Shown: positions 49,206 through 59,856, counted from the stretch's first letter. The stretch is 64,000 bases of DNA from Nocardia testacea NBRC 100365 (GCF_000308775.1 NZ_BAGJ01000168.1:1-64000), one strand, 5' to 3'. Made by a program: numbers and translations. Notes: generated from the letters alone by a model not told the origin.

Positions 49206-49991
49206 GTGCACCGTCGGATCCGAACCACCCGCGGGCTCGGAGTAGACGATATCGACGAGGGTGTCGCCCCGGTACACCAGTGAGGTGAGCGAGGCCAGAC
49301 CGCACTGCCGGCTGCGCGGATCGTGCCAGAGGCGCTGGCCCTGCAGGAACCGGCGCAGCGTCCACACCGGCAGCTGATGGGAGACCAGCACCGCCTCGCG
49401 ACCGGCCGACTCCACCCGGGCCTTGTTCACCGCGGCCAGCATGCGGTGCGCGATCTGCAGGTAGGGCTCGCCCCAGGAGGGGGTGAACGGATCGCGCAGT
49501 TTCCACCAGTGCCGGGGTTTGCGCAGTGCGCCGTCACCGACCGAAACCCGCAGCCCCTCGAAGGTGTTACCGGCCTCGATGAGGTTCTCGTCGGTGCGCA
49601 CGATCAGCCCGTGCCGGCCCGCGATCGGCTCGGCCGTCTCCTGCGCGCGCTGCAGCGGCGACGCGATGACCAGGGCGATATCGTGATCGGCCAGCGCCCG
49701 CGCGACCGCCCCGGCCTGTGCCCGCCCGGTCACCGACAGACCGAAACCGGGCAGCCTGCCGTAGAGGATCCCCCGCGGATTGTGCACTTCACCGTGCCGC
49801 AGCACATGCACGATGGTTTCGACCGAATCGGCGTCGGACGCGCCGGCCGACGGCGCGGCCGCGGCGACCTCACCCGGCGTTGCGGGATCGGCGCCGGTCG
49901 CCGCGGCGGGGACCACGGGTCCCGTGGTGGATATCGGATCGTCCCGGTCGTCCGGGACGGCGGATACGCGCTCGGGATCGGGCTTGCTCAC
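49197..49991 (-). CDS. Histidine phosphatase superfamily protein (phosphoglycerate-mutase-like)
   Basis: The 264-residue protein has the catalytic motif VHVLRHGEVHNPRGILYGRL near residue 62, a second conserved site SPLQRAQETAEPIAGRHG and the His loop VLVSHQLPVWTLRRFL. A disordered Ala/Pro-rich N-terminal 55 residues precedes the fold. The gene lies between hemL and tlpA, each joined by a 4-nt overlap (GTGA, ATGA), a position this family also has in mycobacteria. The physiological substrate is unknown; glycolytic mutase activity is unlikely from context. Confidence 0.9.
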   Translation of the reverse strand: MSKPDPERVSAVPDDRDDPISTTGPVVPAAATGADPATPGEVAAAAPSAGASDADSVETIVHVLRHGEVHNPRGILYGRLPGFGLSVTGRAQAGAVARALADHDIALVIASPLQRAQETAEPIAGRHGLIVRTDENLIEAGNTFEGLRVSVGDGALRKPRHWWKLRDPFTPSWGEPYLQIAHRMLAAVNKARVESAGREAVLVSHQLPVWTLRRFLQGQRLWHDPRSRQCGLASLTSLVYRGDTLVDIVYSEPAGGSDPTVHGA

Positions 49992-51322
49992 GCGCGATTT
50001 CCTTCGGGTGTGGCGCTCGCGGCCGCCTCCGCGGCGGCGGGCAGAGCTGCGGCGATTCGGTCGAATGCGGCGTCGTCGAGCGCGGCCGAGACGAACCAGG
50101 CCTCGAACGCGCTGGGCGGCGCGTACACCCCGCCGTCGAGCAGTGCGTGGAAGAAGCCCGGATAGCGCCAGGTTTCGCTCGCCTTGGCGGCGGCATAGTC
50201 GAGTACCGGTTCATCGGCGAAGAACACGCTGACCATATTGCCCGCGAACTGCACCCGGTGCGGGACCCCCGCGCCGGTGAGGGCGTCGGTGAGCAGAATC
50301 CCGAGCCGTTCGCTGTTGCGGTCCAGCGCGGCGTACACCGCGTCGTCGGCGGCGCGCAGGGTCGCGAGCCCGGCCGCCACGGCCACCGGATTGCCGGAGA
50401 GGGTACCGGCCTGATAGACCGGGCCCAGCGGGGCCAGCCGGTCCATCACCTCGGCCCGGCCGCCGAACGCGGCCGCGGGCAGCCCGCCGCTCATCACCTT
50501 GCCGAAGGTGTAGAGGTCGGCGGCCACCGGATCGAGTCCGTACCAGCCCGCCCTGCTCACCCGGAAACCGGTCATCACCTCGTCCATGATGAGCAGCGCC
50601 CCGTGATCGGAGGTGAGCCGGCGCAGTCCGGCATTGAAATCGGGCAGCGGCGCGACCGCGCCCATGTTCCCGGCCGCCGCCTCGGTGATCACCGCGGCGA
50701 TCTCGCCGGGGTTCGCCTCGAAGGCGGCGCGCACGGCGTCCAGATCGTTGTAGGGCACCACGATGGTGTCGGCGGCCTGCGCCCCGGTGACACCGGGCGA
50801 GGTCGGCAGCGCGAATGTGGCGACGCCGGAGCCGGCTTCGGCCAGCAGCGCGTCGACGTGGCCGTGATAACACCCGGCGAATTTGATGATCTTGCTGCGT
50901 CCGGTGTACCCGCGCGCCAGCCGGACCGCGCTCATGGTCGCCTCGGTCCCGGAATTCACCAGCCGGACCTTCTGCACCGGAGCGACCCGCTCGACGATGA
51001 GTTCGGCCAGTTCCACCTCACCCGGTGTCGGCGCCCCGAAGGACAATCCCGACCCCGCCACCTCACGAACCGCTTCGACCACCGCAGGATGGGCGTGCCC
51101 GAGAATCATCGGCCCCCAGGAGCACACCAGATCGACGTAATCGTTACCGTCGGCGTCGGTCAGCCGACAGCCCCGGGCGGATGTGATGAACCTCGGCGTG
51201 CCGCCCACCGAGCCGAAGGCACGCACCGGGGAATTGACACCACCGGGGACAACTGCTTCGGCTCGCTGGAAAAGCTGACTGGAGGCCGGCACCGCCGTAC
51301 CGGCCACGCGCAGAGAACTCAC
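49988..51322 (-). CDS. hemL: Glutamate-1-semialdehyde 2,1-aminomutase HemL
   Basis: HemL makes 5-aminolevulinate from glutamate-1-semialdehyde, the product of HemA. From GTG 51322 the protein is 444 residues, the family length. It contains VVPGGVNSPVRAFGSVGGTP, the aminotransferase segment VRLVNSGTEATMSAVRLARG, GCYHGHVDALLAEAGSGVAT, the PLP-Asp region LLIMDEVMTGFRVSRAGWYG and the PLP-lysine in YTFGKVMSGGLPAAAFGG. The frame is open to 51463, but the extra part has no family match. It leads the gpm-tlpA-ccdA-resB-ccsB set with a GTGA overlap. Confidence 0.96.
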   Translation of the reverse strand: MSSLRVAGTAVPASSQLFQRAEAVVPGGVNSPVRAFGSVGGTPRFITSARGCRLTDADGNDYVDLVCSWGPMILGHAHPAVVEAVREVAGSGLSFGAPTPGEVELAELIVERVAPVQKVRLVNSGTEATMSAVRLARGYTGRSKIIKFAGCYHGHVDALLAEAGSGVATFALPTSPGVTGAQAADTIVVPYNDLDAVRAAFEANPGEIAAVITEAAAGNMGAVAPLPDFNAGLRRLTSDHGALLIMDEVMTGFRVSRAGWYGLDPVAADLYTFGKVMSGGLPAAAFGGRAEVMDRLAPLGPVYQAGTLSGNPVAVAAGLATLRAADDAVYAALDRNSERLGILLTDALTGAGVPHRVQFAGNMVSVFFADEPVLDYAAAKASETWRYPGFFHALLDGGVYAPPSAFEAWFVSAALDDAAFDRIAAALPAAAEAAASATPEGNRA

Positions 51323-51492
51323 GGCCTCCAGTTTGGCAGCCGCCTCCGGCCACGTCGACGACAGGGTGTACATACGTGACATACGCCGCGGCGGCGACAC
51401 CGACGGAGCCAAATACAGCCGGGTCAGGACCCGAGTGCGTACTCTCTGTCTGCATCGGAACAATCAGTGGATCATCGGCCGGGGAGGTCGTT

Positions 51493-51888
51493 TTGCGAAT
51501 TGCCAGGAGTACTGCGGCTCTTTCTCTGGTCTCGGTAGCTTTCGGAGCCCTGGCCACCGGCCTCGGCGCGGGTACGGCGGCAGCCGCCGAACCGGTCATG
51601 GACCCCGACAACGTCCGCGCCGGATTCCGGCTGAGCCAGCCCGAGACCGCGGCGCTGGCCGCGGGTCCGATCCCGGCCCTGGTCGACCACGCCGTCCCGC
51701 CCTCCCGGATCGGCGCCGGCCTGGACAGCGACACCCGCCTGTACCGCGACGAGAACGGCGCCGTCCACGCCTCCCTGCGCCAGGTCATCCTGGAATCGGC
51801 CGACAACGGCGGTTCGGTCCTGGTGTTCTTCCACGTCCCGGGGGCACCGCACGGCCGGGTGTTCGATATCTACCAGCAGTGGCGCTGA
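51493..51888 (+). CDS. Small secreted hypothetical protein
   Basis: From TTG 51493, preceded by GGGGAGG, the protein is 131 residues. It begins with a classical signal peptide: RIARSTAALSLVSVAFGALA, then TGLGAGTAAAAEP with an AAA-type cleavage site. The mature part is about 100 residues, with no cysteines and ending FHVPGAPHGRVFDIYQQWR. It is divergent from hemL. No family is recognised; the frame extends upstream to 51376, but that part would bury the signal sequence. Confidence 0.75.
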   Translation: MRIARSTAALSLVSVAFGALATGLGAGTAAAAEPVMDPDNVRAGFRLSQPETAALAAGPIPALVDHAVPPSRIGAGLDSDTRLYRDENGAVHASLRQVILESADNGGSVLVFFHVPGAPHGRVFDIYQQWR

Positions 51889-51897
51889 CCGGCCGGT

Positions 51898-52146
51898 TCA
51901 GCCTCGCCGAGGCGTCCGGACCAACCGCGTCACGGCATCGATGACGGCGGTGCCGGCACCCGCCACCAGCAGCATCGCGAGAAACAACCACGGCCCCGCA
52001 TAGCGGGTCGCGGTGTAGGCCGGCACGTCTCCCGTCGCCGGGAAGTCGGTGTTCTGCACACCCAGGTTCCAGCAGAGCGCGGCGAGCGCCAGCGCGAGAA
52101 CCGCCACAGCGATATCGACGGCCGGTAGGACGAGCGGACGGTTCAC
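51898..52146 (-). CDS. Small two-helix membrane protein
   Basis: The 82-residue protein starts at GTG 52146 with GAGGAG upstream. It has two hydrophobic segments: LPAVDIAVAVLALALAALCW and AGPWLFLAMLLVAGAGTAVI. It converges with the secreted protein gene (9 bases apart) and lies 64 bases downstream of the next minus-strand gene. No family or function is recognised. Confidence 0.65.
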   Translation of the reverse strand: MNRPLVLPAVDIAVAVLALALAALCWNLGVQNTDFPATGDVPAYTATRYAGPWLFLAMLLVAGAGTAVIDAVTRLVRTPRRG

Positions 52147-52210
52147 AGGTCTCCTCGGGTCGGCGGCTCGGACGCGATCCACCCGATCGTGCCCGCGCGG
52201 AACCCGATAA

Positions 52211-52726
52211 TCAATCGTCGCGACCGGTACCCGGCGCACTGTCCTCGTCGACGGGGGGCGCGCCCACCACCCGGGTCAACGCCGACCGCAGCGCGCGGTG
52301 ATCCTTGGCCCAGGTGCGTACCAGTTCACCATCGGTGCGGCGCAGGCCGATCGCGGTACGCCGCCGCGGGACCCCGGTCAATTCACCGAGCGCCCGGCCG
52401 CTCTCCCAGGGTTCGTCGGCATCCACCGGTAGCACCGCCACGATGGACCGGACCGGTGTCGTCTCGGCACCGTTGCGCAGAAAGCCGTCGGTGAGTTCGA
52501 CGCTGACATGAGTGCGTGCCGCGTACACCTGCAGTACCGCGAACCCACTGATCAGCACGGCGCAGAAGATGAGGGCGAACCAGTGCGGCGTAACACCCAC
52601 CGCGACCTCCACGGCCAGCAGCAGCGCACAGACCAGGGGTCCGTAGGCAACCGCACGCCAGCGGGCTCCGGGCTCGGAGAAGAGGACCTCTCCGGCCTCC
52701 GGGGCGGTGTCCACTCGATCAGGCAT
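52211..52726 (-). CDS. Two-helix membrane protein with a PH-like cytoplasmic domain
   Basis: The 171-residue protein has a transmembrane hairpin at about 25-68 (YGPLVCALLLAVEVAVGVTP, then WFALIFCAVLISGFAVLQVY). A beta-rich domain follows (VSVELTDGFLRNGAETTPVR, and later RRRTAIGLRRTDGELVRTWA). This is the general architecture of small bacterial PH-like membrane proteins such as DUF3093. The assignment is by layout and is tentative. It lies in a cluster of membrane-protein genes downstream of hemB. Confidence 0.7.
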   Translation of the reverse strand: MPDRVDTAPEAGEVLFSEPGARWRAVAYGPLVCALLLAVEVAVGVTPHWFALIFCAVLISGFAVLQVYAARTHVSVELTDGFLRNGAETTPVRSIVAVLPVDADEPWESGRALGELTGVPRRRTAIGLRRTDGELVRTWAKDHRALRSALTRVVGAPPVDEDSAPGTGRDD

Positions 52727-52759
52727 GGGCGAACCGGCCGGAAACGAGGGCCACCCGTA

Positions 52760-52882
52760 TCAGCCGATAACGCCGGGGATCAGCAGAACCGCGACGGTGA
52801 GAACCCCGAACAGGACCAGAAGAGTCAGTACGAGCATATCCCGCCGAATACTCTGTGGCTGCTGGATCACCACTCGCATCAT
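52760..52882 (-). CDS. Very small single-span membrane protein
   Basis: The 40-residue peptide (MMRVVIQQPQSIRRDMLVLT, then LLVLFGVLTVAVLLIPGVIG) is a basic N-terminus plus one transmembrane helix. GGAGG lies two to five bases before the tandem ATGs, which is close but usable. It lies between two other small membrane-protein genes on the same strand. It may be a real small protein; nothing else identifies it. Confidence 0.5.
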   Translation of the reverse strand: MMRVVIQQPQSIRRDMLVLTLLVLFGVLTVAVLLIPGVIG

Positions 52883-53077
52883 TGCCTCCGATCCCCGGAC
52901 GGTCAGGTCTCCCGTCCTACTGACCGGGTACCCGAGGCCGCCGGTTGGCATGTCCTCTGTGACAGCCCTCACCATACATGGCGGAATACCGGGAACAAAC
53001 TCCACGTTCGTTATCTGAATCGGTCACCGAGTCTGTGTCGGCAAAAACGCCCTGGTCAGCGAGGTGGGCACCGAGTC

Positions 53078-53577
53078 TCAACCGTTTCCGGGCGCACCGG
53101 GCCCACGCGGCGGCAGGAACCATTTCGCCGCTTCCGGGCGCTGGCAGAGGAAGATCGCACCGCCGGCCAGAACCGCCTGCACGATGGACGCCGCCCCGGA
53201 CAACACCGGGCCGGCCCCCTCCACCACGCCGATGGAGAACAGCGCGATCACCCCGGAGATCACCAGCCAGACCCCGGCGAAGGTCAGCAGGGTACGTGCC
53301 CACAACTTCCCGCGGCCGAGCTGATGCACGACCAGCACGGCCAGCGCGGCCACCGCCAGGCCCAGGATCACGCCCAGTACCGCGCCCACCGTGACCAGCA
53401 GGTCGATCATCGCCGGTGTGATCTGCGGATCCGCCGCTTGCATCCGCTCCCGCAGATCCGCGCTGAACCGCTCACGGTTGGTCAGGGTGTCGACCAGGGA
53501 CACGAACAACCGGCCCACACCCAAACCGATTACGCCCCACCACAGTTGCCGCGCGGTGACAATATCCACCGGCGGAG

Positions 53578-53581
<4 letters not shown>
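53078..53581 (-). CDS. Four-helix membrane protein coupled to hemB
   Basis: The 167-residue protein starts with an ATG that overlaps the hemB stop codon (ATGA). It has about four hydrophobic helices: VTARQLWWGVIGLGVGRLFV, LVTVGAVLGVILGLAVAALA, LLTFAGVWLVISGVIALFSI and LSGAASIVQAVLAGGAIFLC. An acidic loop (DTLTNRERFSADLRERMQAA) lies after the first. A membrane protein also follows hemB in mycobacteria (Rv0513 position). Function is unknown, but coupling suggests a link to haem or porphyrin. Confidence 0.82.
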
Positions 53582-54555
<974 letters not shown>

Positions 54556-54615
54556 GGGTTGAAGTCTAGGGGTGCCGGTGCGGGCGGGTTCGGCGCCCCT
54601 GACCGGGGCCACCGG

Positions 54616-56178
54616 TCAGCGGCTGCGCCGGCTCTTCTTGCGCGGGGGCGGGAGGAGCCCTTCGGCCCGCAGCCGCGCCGCGTGTTCGGCGAGAGCTTCC
54701 ACCAGCGGGCCCACCTGCGCGACCTCCGGCTGCACATCGACGCGCAGGCCGAACTCCACCGCGGTCTCGGCGGTTTTCGGGCCGATGCAGGCCACAATGG
54801 TCCGGGCGTGCGGCTTTCCGGCGATACCGACGAGATTGCGGACCGTGGAGCTCGAGGTGAACAGCACCGCGTCGAAACCGCCGGTCTTGATCATCTCGCG
54901 GGTTTCCGCGGGCGGCGGGGAGGCCCGCACCGTGCGGTAGGCCGTCACATCGTCGATTTCCCAGCCGCGTTCGCGCAGTCCTTCGGCCAGGGTCTCGGTG
55001 GCGATATCCGCGCGCGGCAGCAGGACCCGGTTCACCGGATCGAAGACGTCGTCGTAGGGCGGGAAGTCGGCGAGCAGGCCGAGGGAGGACTGTTCCCCGC
55101 TGGGCAGCAGTTCCGGGTTGATACCGAACGAGCGCACCTTCTCCGCGGTGGCCTCGCCGACGCAGGCGATCTTCACGCCCGAGAACGCGCGGGCGTCGAG
55201 ACCGAATTCGGCGAATTTCTCCCAGACCGCGCGGACGGCGTTGGTGGAGGTGAAGACCACCCACTGGTAGCGGCCGTCCACCAGGCCCTTGACCGCGCGT
55301 TCCATCTGAGCGGGGCTGCGCGGCGGTTCCACCGCGATGGTGGGGACTTCCTTGGGGATGGCGCCGTGGGTGACCAGCCGTTCGCTCATCTCGCCGGCCT
55401 GGTCCTTGGTCCGCGGTACGAGCACGGTCCAGCCGTACAGCGCGCGCGACTCCCACCACGACATCTTCGACCGCTGCGCGACCGCCTTGCCGATGGTGAC
55501 CACCAGCGGGCCGACCAGTTCGGAGGCGGCGCTGTTCAGGGTGGCCAGGGTGGCTTCGATGGTGCGCTGCTGGCGGGTGGTGCCGCGGACGGTCACCGCG
55601 ACCGGGGTCTGCGGGGCCATGCCGTGTTCGACCAGGGCGCTCGCGGTTTCGGCCAGATGGCCGGAGGTGGCGTGCAACACAAGCGGTCCGGGCGCGGCGG
55701 CCAGGGCGGGCCAATCCACTTCGCCGCGCACATCGGCCTCGGTGTGGCCGGAGCCCAGGGCGATTCCGGCGTAGCTGGGCACCGCCGAGCCCGACGGCAG
55801 CCCGGGCAGCACCTCGAAGACGATATGCGAGCGGGTAACGGTGGTGACCTCGGCGATCACCGCGTCGGTGGTGAGCGGGTCACCGGAAACCACCCGCACC
55901 ACGTCGTGGCCGGCTTTGGCCTCGGCGATCAGCGTTTTGGCGACCTCGGCGGGTTCACCGAGGGCGGGCCGGACATCGACCGAGCGTTCCCCGTCGGGTT
56001 CCGGTTCGACCTCGGTGCCGATCAGGGCGAGTACCCCGGCGTCCACATCGGGATCGGTGAACGCGAGGGTGGCCCGGCACAGCACTTCGCGCGATCGGGT
56101 GGTCAGCAATGCCGGGTCCCCCGGGCCCGACCCGACGAACAGGATCCGCCCCGGATGCTTCTTGCTGGCTCGACTCAT
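54616..56178 (-). CDS. hemD: Uroporphyrinogen-III C-methyltransferase/synthase fusion (CobA-HemD)
   Basis: The 520-residue protein joins a tetrapyrrole methylase domain (about 8-245: ILFVGSGPGDPALLTTRSRE, VVRVVSGDPLTTDAVIAEV) to uroporphyrinogen-III synthase (about 260-510: LYGWTVLVPRTKDQAGEMSE, FTSTNAVRAVWEKFAEFGLD, FTSSSTVRNLVGIAGKPHAR). It supplies uroporphyrinogen III to haem and its methylated form to sirohaem or cobalamin. The methylase part is diverged, as in mycobacteria, so its activity is uncertain. The ATG 56178 overlaps the hemC stop codon (ATGA). Confidence 0.94.
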   Translation of the reverse strand: MSRASKKHPGRILFVGSGPGDPALLTTRSREVLCRATLAFTDPDVDAGVLALIGTEVEPEPDGERSVDVRPALGEPAEVAKTLIAEAKAGHDVVRVVSGDPLTTDAVIAEVTTVTRSHIVFEVLPGLPSGSAVPSYAGIALGSGHTEADVRGEVDWPALAAAPGPLVLHATSGHLAETASALVEHGMAPQTPVAVTVRGTTRQQRTIEATLATLNSAASELVGPLVVTIGKAVAQRSKMSWWESRALYGWTVLVPRTKDQAGEMSERLVTHGAIPKEVPTIAVEPPRSPAQMERAVKGLVDGRYQWVVFTSTNAVRAVWEKFAEFGLDARAFSGVKIACVGEATAEKVRSFGINPELLPSGEQSSLGLLADFPPYDDVFDPVNRVLLPRADIATETLAEGLRERGWEIDDVTAYRTVRASPPPAETREMIKTGGFDAVLFTSSSTVRNLVGIAGKPHARTIVACIGPKTAETAVEFGLRVDVQPEVAQVGPLVEALAEHAARLRAEGLLPPPRKKSRRSR

Positions 56179-57317
56179 CGGTTGTTCTCCATTGGACTGG
56201 GTTCGGTGAAGTCCGTGGCGGTGCTCGTTCCCGCGGCAGCGGTGCTCGATTGCGCTGCGGCGGTGCTCGTTCCCGCGGGGGTGGTGTTGTTCCCGGCTCT
56301 CGCGAGATCCGGTTCCGCAGTGCCGGATCCGGCGGCGAGTAGCTCGCCGGCACCCAGCTCCAGCAGTTCGCGGGCCAGTGCGCGACCGAGTTCGGCGGCC
56401 TCGGCCGGTGCACCCACCGTCGAGGCCCGTATCACATCGGAACCGTCGAGCGCGGCGGCACAGCCACGCAGCGAGAGTTCCTCCACGATGCGCCCGTCGT
56501 CGTCCAGAGATTCGACGATTTCGGCGATCGCTCCGACGGGCGCGGTGCAGCCCGCCTCGAGTTCGGCGAGCAGCGCTCGTTCCGCGGTGACGGCCGTTCT
56601 GGTGGCGGCGTCGTCGAGGACGGCGAGCAGGTCGATCAGGTCTGTGTCGTCGGCACGGCATTCCACCGCCAACGCGCCTTGCGCGGGCGCCGGCAGCATC
56701 TGCACGGGTTCCAGCGCCTCGGTGACGGCGTCCAGCCGGCCGATCCGGGCCAGTCCGGCGCGGGCGACCACGACAGCGTCGAATTCACCTTGGGCGACCT
56801 GACGTAGCCGGGTGTCGAGATTGCCGCGCAGCGGCCGGATCTCCAGACCCAGGCCCAGGGCCAGCAGTTGCGCCACCCGGCGCGGCGCGGAGGTGCCGAC
56901 CACCGCGCCCGGCGGTAGCTCACCCAGCACCAGACCGTCGCGGGCGACGAGTGCGTCGCGCGGATCCTGGCGCGGCGGCACCGCGGCGAGCGCGAAACGG
57001 TCGTCGCCGGCGGTGGGCAGGTCCTTGTACGAGTGCACCGCGATATCGATGGTCGCGGCGGCGAGTTCGGCGCGCAGCGCACTGGTGAACACGCCGACCC
57101 CGATCTCCTGGACCGGATCGGCGGACAGATCGCCCGGTGTCTCCACGATCACCAGTTCCGCCGGCTGCCCGGCCGCGGTCAGCGCGTCCCGTACATCTCC
57201 GGCCTGGGTCCGCGCGAGCAGACTGCCGCGGGTGCCGATCCGCCACGGGCGCCGGGCCGCTCCGGGCCCCCCGGCGCCCGCGCCGGAGGCCGCGTCCGAG
57301 CCCTGCAGGATTGTCAT
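56175..57317 (-). CDS. hemC: Hydroxymethylbilane synthase (porphobilinogen deaminase) HemC
   Basis: HemC polymerises four porphobilinogens on a dipyrromethane cofactor. The 380-residue protein has GTRGSLLARTQAGDVRDALT, the catalytic-Asp region IAVHSYKDLPTAGDDRFALA, GNLDTRLRQVAQGEFDAVVV and the cofactor Cys in LAELEAGCTAPVGAIAEIVE near residue 260. An unusual Ala/Ser/Thr-rich tail of about 45 residues is encoded by short imperfect GC-rich repeats (56215-56285). It is joined to hemA and hemD by ATGA overlaps on both sides. Confidence 0.96.
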   Translation of the reverse strand: MTILQGSDAASGAGAGGPGAARRPWRIGTRGSLLARTQAGDVRDALTAAGQPAELVIVETPGDLSADPVQEIGVGVFTSALRAELAAATIDIAVHSYKDLPTAGDDRFALAAVPPRQDPRDALVARDGLVLGELPPGAVVGTSAPRRVAQLLALGLGLEIRPLRGNLDTRLRQVAQGEFDAVVVARAGLARIGRLDAVTEALEPVQMLPAPAQGALAVECRADDTDLIDLLAVLDDAATRTAVTAERALLAELEAGCTAPVGAIAEIVESLDDDGRIVEELSLRGCAAALDGSDVIRASTVGAPAEAAELGRALARELLELGAGELLAAGSGTAEPDLARAGNNTTPAGTSTAAAQSSTAAAGTSTATDFTEPSPMENNR

Positions 57318-58741
57318 GTCGACTGCTCCTGTTCCTCGTCGTGGCCGGCGGGTGTGAAATCGTCGGCCAGGGCTACTTCGCCATCCAGGCCCATCCAGCC
57401 GGCACCGTTGTGTTCGGCTCGGCTGATCTCCATGGGCGCCGCGACCGCCTGGGCCGATCCGGGGGTCAGTTCGAACAGTTCGCGCAGCGCCTCGGCGTAG
57501 CTGTCGCCGCCGGGGGTGCTGGCCAGCTGTTTGACCCGCACCGTCGGAGCGTGCAGCAGTTTGTCCACCACCCGCCGCACGGTGCGTGCCACCTCGTCGC
57601 GTTCGGGATCGGCCAGCCGCGGCAGCCGCGAATCCAGTCGCAGCAGTTCGGCCTCCACCACCTCGGCGGCGCGCTGACGCAGCGCGGCGACAGTCGGCGT
57701 GACCTCGGCCATACGCTGTCCGGCCAGGTACTTGGCCAGTTCCTCGGCGACGATGGCGCGGGCGGCGGCGGTATCGCCGGCCGCGGCCCCGGCGGCCGGA
57801 TCGTGCTGCAGGGTCTCGATATCGATCACCGTCACACCGGGCAGCCCCGCCACCGCGTGCTCCACATCACGGGGTAGGCCCAGATCGCAGAACACCATCG
57901 GACGGCCCGGGCGGCGCTCGGGAGCCGACAGCGCGTTGTGCGCGTCGGCCAGGGTGATCACCGACCCCACCGCGCCGGTGCACGTGACCACCACATCGGC
58001 CACCGACAATGCGTCGGCGAGCCGGGAAAGTTCGTAGGCCTGCGCCGCCACGCCGTGCGATTCCGCGGTCGCGGCGAGCCGCTGCGCACGTTCGGGGGTG
58101 CGGTTGACCACCAGGATCCGCCCGACCCCGGCGCGGGCAAGATGCGCGACCGACAGGCCGCCCATGGCGCCGGCGCCGATCACCGCGGCCGTACGGCCGG
58201 TCAGCGGTCCCAGGACCGTGGTCGCCCGATCCAGGGCCACCGACACCACCGAGGCGCCGGCCCGGTCGATGCCGGTTTCCGAATGCACCCGTTTACCGAC
58301 GCGCAGCGCCTGCTGGGAGAGTTCGTGCAGCGTCCGGCCGACGGCCTGCTGCGCGTCGGCGGTGGTGTAGGCGCTACGGATCTGGCTGAGCACCTGCTGT
58401 TCGCCGACCACCATCGAATCCAGCCCGCTGGCCACCGCGAACAGATGCTCGGCGGCGGCCTCGCTGTAGCGCACGTAGGCGTGCCGGGTCAGTTCCGGCA
58501 TCGGCAGTCCGGAATGGGCCGTCAGCAGTTCGCCGACGTCGGCGAGTCCACCGTGGAACGCGTCGACCACCGCGTAGATCTCCACCCGGTTGCAGGTGGA
58601 GACGATCATGGCTTCGGAGATATGGCTGGAGGCCAGCATGCGGTCGATCAGCTTGGGCCGATCGGCATCGGTGATCGCCACCTTCTCCAACATCGCCACG
58701 GGTGCGCTGCGATGGGAGATCCCGACGAGAAGAACGCTCAT
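57314..58741 (-). CDS. hemA: Glutamyl-tRNA reductase HemA
   Basis: HemA reduces glutamyl-tRNA to glutamate-1-semialdehyde with NADPH, the first committed step of C5-pathway haem synthesis. From ATG 58741 (MSVLLVGISHRSAPVAMLEK) it is 475 residues. The nucleophile is Cys50 in VSTCNRVEIYAVV. The NADPH fold is AAVIGAGAMGGLSVAHLARA, and the C-terminal dimerisation helix is present. The start overlaps the rex stop codon (ATGA), so the gene is translationally coupled to the redox repressor. Confidence 0.96.
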   Translation of the reverse strand: MSVLLVGISHRSAPVAMLEKVAITDADRPKLIDRMLASSHISEAMIVSTCNRVEIYAVVDAFHGGLADVGELLTAHSGLPMPELTRHAYVRYSEAAAEHLFAVASGLDSMVVGEQQVLSQIRSAYTTADAQQAVGRTLHELSQQALRVGKRVHSETGIDRAGASVVSVALDRATTVLGPLTGRTAAVIGAGAMGGLSVAHLARAGVGRILVVNRTPERAQRLAATAESHGVAAQAYELSRLADALSVADVVVTCTGAVGSVITLADAHNALSAPERRPGRPMVFCDLGLPRDVEHAVAGLPGVTVIDIETLQHDPAAGAAAGDTAAARAIVAEELAKYLAGQRMAEVTPTVAALRQRAAEVVEAELLRLDSRLPRLADPERDEVARTVRRVVDKLLHAPTVRVKQLASTPGGDSYAEALRELFELTPGSAQAVAAPMEISRAEHNGAGWMGLDGEVALADDFTPAGHDEEQEQST

Positions 58742-59709
58742 GGTGTGACCACCGATCCCTTGCTGGTTGGCTCCGTTGCCGTATGCGAGGTCGTCTGGGC
58801 GGCCTGCGCCGCGCAATGGGACAGCCCGGCGGAGCCCGGCGTCGAATGCGCGGGCATCCGGCGAGCGATCCGGCCGGAGCCGTTCAGTGGATGAGCGGCC
58901 GGTACGGCACTACCGTTTCCAACGCCGCCCGCGGTGGGATCGTTTGCCGATTCGGACGCGTTCTCCGCCACATCCGCGGTGCTCACGCCGTCGCCCCGGC
59001 CGGTGGCAGGCTCCTCCGGGTCGGCATTGCGGACCCGCTCGAACGAGAGCATCTGCATCTCCACGGCGAGATCCACCCGGCGTAACTCGACGCCCGGCGG
59101 TGCGGTCAGCGGGCACAGCGCGAAACTCAGGATGGACTGCACCCCGGCGGCCACCAGCTCGTCGCACACCTGCTGGGCGGCGTCGTCGGGCACCGCGATC
59201 ACCGCGATGGTCGGGCGCAGTACCGCGATACCGTCGGTGAGCTCGGCCGCGTCGCGTACCCGCAGGCCCTCGACCTCACGGCCGATCACCTCGGGGTCGT
59301 TGTCGAAGACCCCGACCACCGCGAAGCCGCGGCGCCGGAACCCGCGGTAGCCGACCAGCGCGCGCCCGAGATTGCCGGCGCCGACCAGCACCACCCGGTG
59401 CCCACCGGACAGCCCGAGCACATCTTCGATCCGGGCCCGCAGCCGCGCCACGTCGTAGCCCACACCGCGGACCCCGTTGGGGCCCAGGAACGACAGGTCC
59501 TTGCGCAATTTGGCGGAATTGACACCCGCCGCGACAGCCAGTTCCTCACTGGATACGATGGCCACACCGTCATCGGTCAGCAGGGCGAGCACCCGGAGGT
59601 AGGTGGCCAGCCGCGCCACCGTAGCCTGGGGAATACCCTTCTGCAGTGTGCGGGTGGTGACGTTGGGAGCATCGCCGGAGACGTCGCGCGTCTCATGGTG
59701 CTCTGTCAC
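58738..59709 (-). CDS. rex: Redox-sensing transcriptional repressor Rex
   Basis: Rex binds DNA when NADH/NAD+ is low and releases it when NADH rises, controlling respiratory and haem genes. The 323-residue protein has an N-terminal winged helix (IPQATVARLATYLRVLALLT, VNSAKLRKDLSFLGPNGVRG) and a Rossmann domain (VVLVGAGNLGRALVGYRGFR) with the C-terminal swap helix near MQMLSFERV. About 90 extra residues at the C-terminus are low in complexity. The start is GTG 59709. It heads the rex-hemA-hemC-hemD operon and has its own operator upstream. Confidence 0.96.
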   Translation of the reverse strand: MTEHHETRDVSGDAPNVTTRTLQKGIPQATVARLATYLRVLALLTDDGVAIVSSEELAVAAGVNSAKLRKDLSFLGPNGVRGVGYDVARLRARIEDVLGLSGGHRVVLVGAGNLGRALVGYRGFRRRGFAVVGVFDNDPEVIGREVEGLRVRDAAELTDGIAVLRPTIAVIAVPDDAAQQVCDELVAAGVQSILSFALCPLTAPPGVELRRVDLAVEMQMLSFERVRNADPEEPATGRGDGVSTADVAENASESANDPTAGGVGNGSAVPAAHPLNGSGRIARRMPAHSTPGSAGLSHCAAQAAQTTSHTATEPTSKGSVVTP

Positions 59710-59856
59710 GTCCTGGCTCCTCGTCCGGGCCGAAACGTCCCGGGTGCTCGGCGACCTCCGTTGCGGTCCATGCGCCGATGACGGGGTCGGATATGGGTTG
59801 ATTCACCTGCTACCGGCGGCCGGATACTCGCCCCGGCCTGCGGTTCGCGTGCCCCC